NCBI GenBank assembly: GCA_030044035.1 | Contig: JASHWN010000209.1 | Location: forward strand, 1 to 8,503 | Reading direction: 5' to 3' | Source of the DNA: Xanthobacteraceae bacterium | GTDB taxonomy: Bacteria; Pseudomonadota; Alphaproteobacteria; Rhizobiales; Xanthobacteraceae | Length of the DNA stretch: 8,503 nucleotides | Shown here: positions 1-6,020 of the stretch, in pieces | Numbering within the stretch: the stretch's first letter is position 1 | Layout of the letters: each line of letters starts with the position of its first letter | Notes under the pieces: generated by a model | What the model saw: the letters and a program-made list of their open reading frames with translations, nothing else | Databases searched by the model: none | What the model was told of the DNA's origin: nothing | Program-made: the position numbers and the translations under genes

Positions 1-783
1 GAATATCCGAAGGTGCCGCTGTTTGCGATGATCGCCGCCGCCGACCGCGCCAGCTTCTACCAGCTCAAGACCATGCTGCAGGGCGTGCTCGCGCGCGGCA
101 CCGCCCGCGCGATCGCATCGCTGTCGCCCTACGTCGCCGGCAAGACCGGGACCACCGAGGATTCGATCGACGGCTGGTTCGTCGGCTTCACCAACGACGT
201 GACGATTGCGGTGTGGGTCGGTTACGACAACGGCAACGGCAAAAGGCGCTCGCTTGGCGGGGTGGACGGCGCCCGGGTTTCGCTGCCGATCTTCCAGCCA
301 ATCATCGACGACGTGTGGGCCGACGACGTCGCGCCCAAGGCGCCGCTCGCCGGCCCCTCGGCCGAGGCGCAGCGGCAATTGGTCGATTTGCCGATCGATT
401 ATTACAGCGGCACGCCGGAGCGCGGCGGCGGCCGCGGCGCATTCGTCGAGCATTTCCGGATCGGCCCCGACGGCCGCATCGCCGACACGCAGTACCATAT
501 GCTGTCGCGCGAAGAGGCCGACCTGCGGAGCCAGGATACCGGCGAAGGGCCGAACGGCGAGTACGGTTATTCGTACGGCTATGGCGGCCAGGGGCGGTCC
601 TATTATCCGAACGGCCGCTGGCAGGTCGCCCCGCCGCAGCCGTTCGGGCGCGGCATATTTGGCAATTGGGGCAATCCGTTCTATCAAGCCCAGCCGCAGC
701 AGCCACAACAGCCGCAGCAGGCTGCACCGCCCTCGGCGCGCGGCTTCTATGCGCCGTGGAGCGAAAACCCCGCCTACCAATGA
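1..783 (+). CDS. Class A penicillin-binding protein (PBP1-type), C-terminal part, 5' end outside window
   Basis: The reading frame is open from base 1 and gives 260 residues, so the glycosyltransferase domain and the SxxK and SxN boxes of the transpeptidase lie upstream of the window. The third transpeptidase box is visible as KTGTT at window residues 48-52, followed by DGWFVGFTNDVTIAVWVGYD, the usual post-KTG strand pair of peptidoglycan cross-linking enzymes. Family members are anchored in the inner membrane and polymerise and cross-link peptidoglycan in the periplasm. After about residue 110 the sequence leaves the enzyme fold. The last 75 residues or so are a low-complexity tail rich in Tyr, Gly, Gln and Pro, including a PQQPQQPQQ run. 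The stop TGA (781-783) overlaps the ATG of the next gene. A PBP1A-like identity fits best, but the diagnostic N-terminal part is missing, so no symbol is given. Confidence 0.92.
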   Translation, partial: EYPKVPLFAMIAAADRASFYQLKTMLQGVLARGTARAIASLSPYVAGKTGTTEDSIDGWFVGFTNDVTIAVWVGYDNGNGKRRSLGGVDGARVSLPIFQPIIDDVWADDVAPKAPLAGPSAEAQRQLVDLPIDYYSGTPERGGGRGAFVEHFRIGPDGRIADTQYHMLSREEADLRSQDTGEGPNGEYGYSYGYGGQGRSYYPNGRWQVAPPQPFGRGIFGNWGNPFYQAQPQQPQQPQQAAPPSARGFYAPWSENPAYQ

Positions 784-1865
784 TGATCAGACACGTTGTC
801 GTCCTATCTGTGCTGCTCGGCGCCAGCTCTGCCGCCGGCGCTGCGCCGTTCCGCATCGAGGACGTCGCCTCGGCGCGCAGCGTCGCCGTGGCGCAGCTCA
901 AGCCGTCGACCATCGCCTTCAGCGACAAGCCGGACGTTGCCGCGGCCGCCGATCTCGACCTGGTGCCGTTTGCCGACTGGGCGGTCAAACATCCCACCGA
1001 GAAAAAATTTCTGGCGCTGTTTCCGTCCTATGCCGAGCCGACCGTCATCAAGGCGGAGGGCGGCAACAGCGATGCCGGCAAAACTGAATCAAACAACACC
1101 GACGGCGGCGCACCGAAGCCCGCGCTGCAAAAGCTCTACATGTACGTGGCGCAGGCCCGCTTTGCACTCGACCGCGCCCCGGCAAGCCTCGATCTGCCCG
1201 ATGACGTGACGATCGGATTTTTGCAGCGCATCGATCCGGCAATCAAGCACAAGGCGATCAACGCGGCCGACGTGGCGCCGTTCACCGACGAGGCCGGCAC
1301 CGGCAATCAGAATCCGGACCGCAAATGGTGCACCGGGCGGACCGCGTCGATCTGCATCCGGTCGACCTACAAGCTCGAGGGCAAGATCCCGCTCGGCATC
1401 ATGCTGGTCAACAAGCTGCGCGAGAGCGCCAAGAAGATTTCCGACCACATCGACTTCCAGAGCGAGTTCTCCGCGCTCGCTCCCGGCGAGATCGACGACG
1501 CCGGCCTGCGGCAATTGACCGGCCTCGACACGCCGGTCGCCGGCCTGCTCGAGCAGGACATTTTCTATGTCAACCAGATCATGAAATTCGGCAAATTCCT
1601 CGCCGTGTTTCAGAGCGATCCGAACGATCCCGGCAAGACGGTCGTCACTGCGTTCATGACGCTCGCGATCGACGCCAGCGTGTTCGACAAGAAGAAAGAC
1701 TTCGAAAAGACCCCGGTGCTGCGCAACCTGGTGCCGGCCGAGGTGCTGATGGGCCGCTCATCCTTCAATTCCGGCGCCTCGATCAGCGCCGGCCTGCCGC
1801 AATACGCGCGCAATGAGATCACGACCGTCGCCGGCATGCTGGCGGACGGTGTCGCGGCGAAGTAA
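780..1865 (+). CDS. Exported protein of unknown function, coupled to the penicillin-binding protein gene
   Basis: I do not recognise the family. The gene encodes 361 residues. The start is ATG at 780, overlapping the upstream TGA as ATGA; a second ATG follows at 783, so the exact first Met is uncertain. Residues 1-21 look like a Sec signal peptide: short basic start (MIRH), hydrophobic VVVLSVLLG core, Ala-rich cleavage region near AAGA/APF. The predicted mature protein is periplasmic or otherwise exported, with no further clear membrane segment. A hydrophilic linker rich in Gly, Asn, Asp and Thr lies at about 92-112. The only two cysteines, C184 and C192 in WCTGRTASIC, sit nine positions apart and could form a disulfide. 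The overlap suggests co-translation with the cell-wall enzyme, so a role in envelope assembly is a reasonable inference. The frame is open upstream to 213, but that part lies inside the penicillin-binding protein gene. Confidence 0.87.
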   Translation: MMIRHVVVLSVLLGASSAAGAAPFRIEDVASARSVAVAQLKPSTIAFSDKPDVAAAADLDLVPFADWAVKHPTEKKFLALFPSYAEPTVIKAEGGNSDAGKTESNNTDGGAPKPALQKLYMYVAQARFALDRAPASLDLPDDVTIGFLQRIDPAIKHKAINAADVAPFTDEAGTGNQNPDRKWCTGRTASICIRSTYKLEGKIPLGIMLVNKLRESAKKISDHIDFQSEFSALAPGEIDDAGLRQLTGLDTPVAGLLEQDIFYVNQIMKFGKFLAVFQSDPNDPGKTVVTAFMTLAIDASVFDKKKDFEKTPVLRNLVPAEVLMGRSSFNSGASISAGLPQYARNEITTVAGMLADGVAAK

Positions 1866-1868
1866 TAC

Positions 1869-2324
1869 TCAAGCGGGCGGCCAGCGCGTTTCGTCTCCGG
1901 CGGGCGCATAGGTTTCGCGAAAGATCTCATCCTGCACGATGCCGAATGAGCCGTCGGCGTAGCGGAGCAACCAATCGCCGGGCCGGCCATGCAGCGTCTC
2001 GCGTTGCCAGCTCGCCGGTATGTCGAAGAATTCGGTCAGCCGCAGCGCATGCGCGACGGCGGGCAGCTTGCGATAGCGGCCGTTTTGTCCGACACGCGTC
2101 GGCGGAATCGGCTCATAGGTCGAACCAAACAAATCGCGCCTGACCGGCCAATGCTCGCCATGACTCCCGGTGAGCAGCGCGTCGCCGGCATTATACTGCA
2201 CCTCGCCTTCCAGGGTTTTGCAGACGCCGTCGGCGGCGGCAAACTCGACTTCGACGGCGACCGGCTTCTTGCAGACCCGCAGCGCACGTGGATTTTTGTC
2301 AAGGTCGAAAAAGGTTTCAGTCAA
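1869..2324 (-). CDS. Duplicated PGDYG-like small protein, TTG start, second gene of the SLOG/SLATT-like operon
   Basis: This 151-residue soluble protein consists of two copies of one module. Copy 1 (residues 16-73) runs from CKKPVAVE through KTLEG and AGDALL to FGSTYEP. Copy 2 (residues 83-142) runs from RYRKLPAV through ETLHG and PGDWLL to FRETYAP. The pattern RKKPVxVE ... TLEG ... PGDxL ... FxxTYxP resembles small bacterial and phage proteins of the PGDYG type (Pfam PGDYG family), whose biochemical role is unknown to me. No signal peptide or membrane helix is visible. The start is TTG at 2324-2322, overlapping the TGA of the upstream gene as TTGA, with AAGGA nine bases before it; no ATG gives a full-length product in this frame. 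The stop lies 3 bases from the convergent exported-protein gene. Confidence is good for the gene, moderate for the family and nil for the function. Confidence 0.78.
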   Translation of the reverse strand: MTETFFDLDKNPRALRVCKKPVAVEVEFAAADGVCKTLEGEVQYNAGDALLTGSHGEHWPVRRDLFGSTYEPIPPTRVGQNGRYRKLPAVAHALRLTEFFDIPASWQRETLHGRPGDWLLRYADGSFGIVQDEIFRETYAPAGDETRWPPA

Positions 2325-3949
2325 GGCAATTCGTCCTTGTAGCGCCGCACCAGATGATGCCAGGACGAGTTTTCCGCGCCCATGTCTTCGGCGGCGCCAT
2401 CGGCCAGCTCGCGGACCTCCCGCAATGCCCGTGGCGACGACGCCGCACCCATGACGAGTTGTTCGAGGGCATCGGCTATTTTCTTCAACCGCTTACTCAT
2501 ATCCCGACTCAATGCAGCGCGATGCACGATGCCAAGCCGCATGCCGGCGCCGTGCAGTGCCGCCGCAAAGGCCGGCCCCGCCGCAGTGACCATCAGAAAC
2601 CGAGGGTCGTGGTCATGCAGTCCGAGCAACACCGCCGCTACTGCCGCCATGGACAAGACAAAAATAAGCTCAGTGATATGCCTAAGACTCTTTTCAGCCC
2701 TTTCGAGTGTTTGATGGTTTCGCTCGTGATAGTCCATCTGATCGACGACGATAAGACGCAACCAGCTTGCGGCTTCGCCGGGCGTTAGGGTGCTGTAGTC
2801 GACACGCGGCAGACCCTGCTGCCGAACCGCCCGCTTCACCTGATTAAGCGCTGAAAGCTCGAAATTGCTGGTTTCACCATCTCTGTCGTTGCCCTCTTTA
2901 GCATCGGTCGTCGCCAGTGCGGGAGGCAAGACCAGCAACGGCAAGGACATTCGGGCGATCCGCAATTGTTCGGCGCCGAGGCGACACGCCGTCCAACGGT
3001 CCTGCAGACTGGTCAGCCGGGCTCCCACGATCCAGACGGTGACGAGCAGCAAAAGCAAAAGCTCGAGCCCGCTGAACACTAGCCCCAGCCAGCCGGACGC
3101 TTCGCCGCCAGCGCCTCGCGCGGCAAAGCTGGAATAGCCGTAAATGTAACCGACGACCGCGAACAAAACCGCGGAGGCTACGCCAAAATGCGCGGCCCAG
3201 GTGATATCGCGATGAATATAGGCCCCATAGGAGGCGCTGCGGTCCATGGTCTCGAAGCACCGCACCAGCGGCGCTGACTCGTCGACGGCGGCCTTGTCCG
3301 GACAGAGGCTTTCCCAGCCTTTCGGAGCAAAATACGGTCCCGGTCCCCATCTAGGCCGAAAGCAGCGCCACAATCGGCTTTTTCTGCTCTTTTCGTCGCC
3401 CCAGCCGAACAGCGCAAGGCACTCCAGCGCGAATTGTTCGACGCGCCCGAAAATCCGACGTCCCCACGCGTGCATGTCCGGATCGAGGTTTTTGGTCGTG
3501 TCTACGACGACGAGCGACGAGGGATGCAGGGCCGAGCCGATCGTTATCAGCGCCTTTCCCAGTTTCCGACTCGCGTGCCGAGCCAATGGCTTGCTCTCAT
3601 GTCCTTTACCAACCAACACCACGTCGCAAAGCGCAAAGGCAAATTCGAGCAAATGATCCTTCGCCATTCCGGGCGGCGCCCGCACGACGAACGCGCCGGT
3701 TTGCGGATTGCCGGCGTTAGGGCCGAGCAGGATTTGCATGTCGGCCTTCAGGCCGGCCAGCATGCTCAGCAGCGGCTCGGCCGGACCTTCCGCAATGCAG
3801 ACGAGGAGGCGCACCGCGCCGGGCGCCGCGGCCAAAGTCTTGCGCAAGCCCTCGTCGTGCGCCGCGCCGTCGATCAGGCTCGGCAGCAGCAACGCGACGA
3901 TCGTGCCACTATCAGATCGGCCTGGAGGGCCGGGGCTCGACTGCGGCAT
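2321..3949 (-). CDS. Four-helix membrane protein with degenerate SLOG-like N-terminus and SLATT/DUF4231-like region
   Basis: The protein has 542 residues. Residues 15-140 look like a Rossmann-type SLOG relative: strand TIVALLLPS, the piece RLLVCIAEGPAE in the place of the usual LAEGAD, DMQILLGP, then ALCDVVLVGKG and GKALITIG. The usual TGHR and GGT nucleotide-contact signatures are not seen. Hydrophobic helices lie at about 250-273, 286-310, 424-443 and 450-468. After helix 2 comes RWTACRLGAEQLR (318-330), matching the W/R...R..AE.LR signature of SLATT/DUF4231-like 2TM domains. QMDYHERNH (404-412) precedes helix 3, and an amphipathic tail ends in W530...DELP. Such proteins sit in the inner membrane; SLATT domains are predicted pore-like effectors gated by nucleotide sensing. 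ATG is at 3949 with GGAG seven bases upstream. It is the first gene of a two-gene operon. The domain calls are by pattern memory only. Alternative: a membrane protein with a role unrelated to defence. Confidence 0.82.
   Translation of the reverse strand: MPQSSPGPPGRSDSGTIVALLLPSLIDGAAHDEGLRKTLAAAPGAVRLLVCIAEGPAEPLLSMLAGLKADMQILLGPNAGNPQTGAFVVRAPPGMAKDHLLEFAFALCDVVLVGKGHESKPLARHASRKLGKALITIGSALHPSSLVVVDTTKNLDPDMHAWGRRIFGRVEQFALECLALFGWGDEKSRKSRLWRCFRPRWGPGPYFAPKGWESLCPDKAAVDESAPLVRCFETMDRSASYGAYIHRDITWAAHFGVASAVLFAVVGYIYGYSSFAARGAGGEASGWLGLVFSGLELLLLLLVTVWIVGARLTSLQDRWTACRLGAEQLRIARMSLPLLVLPPALATTDAKEGNDRDGETSNFELSALNQVKRAVRQQGLPRVDYSTLTPGEAASWLRLIVVDQMDYHERNHQTLERAEKSLRHITELIFVLSMAAVAAVLLGLHDHDPRFLMVTAAGPAFAAALHGAGMRLGIVHRAALSRDMSKRLKKIADALEQLVMGAASSPRALREVRELADGAAEDMGAENSSWHHLVRRYKDELP
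2334..2338 (-). promoter_or_regulatory. Ribosome binding site deciding the TTG start of the PGDYG-like gene
   Basis: Read on the minus strand, AAGGA lies within the last codons of the upstream membrane-protein gene, nine bases before the TTG at 2324. It supports initiation at the TTG in the TTGA overlap, and so translational coupling of the two genes. Confidence 0.6.
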
Positions 3950-3956
3950 CGGGCAG

Positions 3957-3960
3957 CTCC
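3957..3960 (-). promoter_or_regulatory. Ribosome binding site of the SLOG/SLATT-like gene
   Basis: Minus-strand GGAG is followed by seven bases (CTGCCCG) and the ATG at 3949-3947. The spacing is normal and supports this start for the 542-residue protein. Confidence 0.6.
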
Positions 3961-4070
3961 GGGATTATTCTGCAAACGATATCATGAATTTCCGACCAAA
4001 GGAGGAAGATCAGAGCGCGTCACTTGCCGCCGAGCTTCCCGGATTGTGGTACGCCAACGCGGCCGCACGC

Positions 4071-4086
4071 GACCGGCGTGCCGGTC
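4071..4086. repeat. Perfect 6-bp inverted repeat (hairpin) in the divergent intergenic region
   Basis: GACCGG, a four-base loop CGTG, then CCGGTC. No T-run follows on either strand, so it does not look like an intrinsic terminator. Read on the minus strand it would lie about 120 bases before the membrane-protein start, possibly in its leader. Confidence 0.45.
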
Positions 4087-4154
4087 TGCAGAAGCCAATC
4101 ACTTCCCGGGACGAAACGGCTCGAATTTTGTTTGTTTATTCCGTCAGCACATGA

Positions 4155-4193
4155 GCCAAAATCTAGATTTGGCCGCATTCTGAATGCTAGCAT
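4155..4193. promoter_or_regulatory. Pair of CTAG-centred palindromes upstream of the S8 protease gene, possible operator
   Basis: The first element has a perfect 12-bp core AAATCTAGATTT (4159-4170), extended by GCC on the left and GGC on the right with a one-base offset. The second is a perfect 10-bp palindrome ATGCTAGCAT (4184-4193). Both are centred on CTAG, a tetranucleotide that is rare in many proteobacterial genomes, and their centres are 24 bp apart. They end about 40 bases before the protease ATG at 4234. A dimeric regulator binding twice is a plausible reading, but no regulator gene is in the window. Confidence 0.4.
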
Positions 4194-4233
4194 AGGTGGG
4201 GACTTGTAAGCCGCTTGAGAGCCTGGGAAAGCG

Positions 4234-5991
4234 ATGCCAACCCCATTGTGGAGCAGGTGCGGACTGCTCGTCGTCGGTCTCGTCGGCATAGGCGTTGTTG
4301 TTTGCACCAGCGCCTCCGCTGAATCGAAAAACAAGGCGCCGGCCAAACGCGTGGTGCAGCAGCATCAACGTGCCGCCCCGCGTGCGCCCGGCATGCCGAG
4401 GCCTCTAGGCCCGCAACAGAATTTCGGCCGTCGCCTGGGGCCGGGAAACAATCAGCCGCCCGGCAGCGGCGTGGCGAACGGCCGGCCGCCGCCCGGCCCG
4501 CAGCTGCGCAACCCGGCTGCCGCCCTGTCGCGCGGCCCGAACGGCGGCGCGTTCGGTGCGCGACCAAATCAGGCCGCGATGCCGCCGGGGCTGCGAAGCG
4601 GGATGGCGCGCACGCCGAACATGGGGCGTCCGTTCTCCGCGTTCTCGGCCGGCCAGGCGCGGTTTGGCCCGTTTGCCGGCAACGGCAATGCCCGCTTCGG
4701 CAGTCTCGCCAACCGCGGCAGGGGCGGCAACGGCGCGCCGCCGGGCACGCGGCTGATCGACATGCGCGTCATGCCGCTGCCGCCCGGCTCGGGCCTGCCG
4801 CCGATCGGCGAAACACGCTTCCGTTCAAGCGAACTCGTGCTGCAATTCGGCGGCGACCGGACGCCGCAAGACATCGCCGCGATCGCGCGGCGCTTCGGCC
4901 TGACCATCGCGGCGCAGCAAACCATCGGCGCGCTGCGCCGCACCGTCTATACGTTCCGCATCAATAACGGACAGCCGGTCGCCGACGTGATCCGCCAGAT
5001 CGACGGCGCCGGACTCAATGCCTCGGCGCAGCCGAACTACACCTACGGGCTGACCCAGCTTGCCAGCGCACGCCGTGGCGCAGACGACGACGGCGCCGCC
5101 GCGGATGCCGGCGATCCGACGCAATATGTCGTGGCCAAGCTGCACCTCAACGCCGCGCACCGCATCACCAGAGGCGACGACGTCGTCATCGCCCTGATCG
5201 ACTCGCGCGTCGACACCAAACAACCGGATTTCGCCGGCCGCATCGTCGACACTTACGACGCCGGCTGCGGCGCCAGCGCGCCGCCCGACCCCCATGGCAC
5301 CGGCATGGCCGGCGCTATCGCCTCTGATGCCGGGCTCGTGGGCGTCGCGCCCGGCGCCAAGATCATGGCGATCTGCGCCTTCGGCGGCAGCGGCAGCGCA
5401 ACGCCGCAGGCAACCTCGGCCAACATCATCCGCGGCCTCGATTACGCGATCGAGCACGGCGCCAAGATCATCAACATGAGCTTTGCCGGACCGCAGGATC
5501 CGGCGCTGGCCCAGGAGCTGCAGGTCGCCCGCGAGAAAGGCATCCTGGTCGTGGCGGCGGCCGGCAATGCCGGCGCCCAATCGCCGCCGCTTTATCCAGG
5601 CGCCGACCCTAACGTCATCGCCGTCACCGCGACCGACGAGCACGACCGCTTGTTCAGCGGCGCCAACCAGGGCTCCTATGTGGCGGTCGCGGCGCCGGGC
5701 GTAAACGTTCTCGTGCCGGCGCCCGAGGGCGGCGTCGAGCTCACCACCGGCACCTCGGTGGCGACCGCCCATGTCAGCGGCGTCGCCGCCTTGTTGCTGG
5801 CGGAGGAGCCGTCGCGCACGCCGGAGGACATTCGCGCCATTCTGGTGGACACCGCCAAGCATCTTGGCGCTGAAGGCATCAACCCGCAGTTCGGCGCCGG
5901 GCTGGTCAATCCGCTCAAGGCGCTGCGCGCGCCGCCCGAAATCGTCAGCCAAACGTCGGCGCCCGCGGCGCCGGCACCGGCCTCGCACTGA
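4234..5991 (+). CDS. Exported subtilisin-family (S8) serine protease with Gly/Pro/Arg-rich N-terminal region
   Basis: The 585-residue precursor starts at ATG 4234, 15 bases after an in-frame TGA (4216-4218). The ribosome binding site is weak (GGGAAA). Residues 1-29 are a Sec signal peptide with a likely cut after TSASA; the Cys at 24 lacks a proper lipobox. Residues 45-170 are low-complexity, rich in Gly, Pro, Arg and Asn. Residues 195-275 (LVLQFGGD ... AQPNYTYGL) resemble an I9-like propeptide, the intramolecular chaperone and inhibitor of subtilases. The catalytic domain, about 300-565, has D323 (ALIDSRVD), H354 (DPHGTGMAG), oxyanion N445 (AAAGNAG) and S508 (TTGTSVATAHVSG), so it should be active. 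The His box reads HGTG rather than the common HGTH. The short Ala/Pro tail is not a recognised anchor. It probably degrades or processes proteins in the periplasm or outside the cell. The substrate is unknown and no partner gene is adjacent. Confidence 0.95.
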   Translation: MPTPLWSRCGLLVVGLVGIGVVVCTSASAESKNKAPAKRVVQQHQRAAPRAPGMPRPLGPQQNFGRRLGPGNNQPPGSGVANGRPPPGPQLRNPAAALSRGPNGGAFGARPNQAAMPPGLRSGMARTPNMGRPFSAFSAGQARFGPFAGNGNARFGSLANRGRGGNGAPPGTRLIDMRVMPLPPGSGLPPIGETRFRSSELVLQFGGDRTPQDIAAIARRFGLTIAAQQTIGALRRTVYTFRINNGQPVADVIRQIDGAGLNASAQPNYTYGLTQLASARRGADDDGAAADAGDPTQYVVAKLHLNAAHRITRGDDVVIALIDSRVDTKQPDFAGRIVDTYDAGCGASAPPDPHGTGMAGAIASDAGLVGVAPGAKIMAICAFGGSGSATPQATSANIIRGLDYAIEHGAKIINMSFAGPQDPALAQELQVAREKGILVVAAAGNAGAQSPPLYPGADPNVIAVTATDEHDRLFSGANQGSYVAVAAPGVNVLVPAPEGGVELTTGTSVATAHVSGVAALLLAEEPSRTPEDIRAILVDTAKHLGAEGINPQFGAGLVNPLKALRAPPEIVSQTSAPAAPAPASH

Positions 5992-6020
5992 TCGATCGCA
6001 ATCGCAGCGCTCCGCCGGTA

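Larger units (their letters stand above)
3950..4233. other. Divergent intergenic region between the SLOG/SLATT-like operon and the S8 protease gene
   Basis: This 284-base stretch must hold the promoters for both divergent genes. It contains no ORF I can support. A 56-codon frame from ATG 3984 to 4154 and a TTG frame 4024-4209 lack family features and a well-placed ribosome binding site. The part 4121-4170 is clearly richer in A and T than the surroundings. I found no convincing -35/-10 pair for either direction. Visible structures are a GC-rich hairpin (4071-4086), an orphan Shine-Dalgarno-like sequence (3998-4006), two CTAG-centred palindromes (4155-4193) and an 8-base direct repeat CTTCCCGG at 4035 and 4102. 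Confidence 0.6.

Noticed and set aside
213..779. Upstream extension of the exported-protein frame inside the penicillin-binding protein gene
   Set aside because: The extension is Arg-rich and lacks family features, while the ATG at 780 directly precedes a clean signal peptide and overlaps the upstream stop in the classic way.
1860..1875. Bidirectional terminator between the convergent genes
   Set aside because: Only 3 bases separate the two stops and no stem with a T-run is visible there; termination must occur inside the opposing gene or by another mechanism.
1869..3949. Toxin-antitoxin module reading of the minus-strand pair
   Set aside because: The first gene is far larger than a typical toxin or antitoxin and the second has no DNA-binding or known antitoxin fold signature; an effector-partner relation is left as a hypothesis only.
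3984..4154. 56-codon frame in the divergent intergenic region
   Set aside because: No ribosome binding site at the ATG, no recognisable domain, and composition like non-coding sequence.
4234..4320. Lipoprotein signal on the S8 protease (VVVC at residues 21-24)
   Set aside because: The position before the Cys is Val rather than Gly, Ala or Ser, and a good signal peptidase I site (SASA) follows at once.
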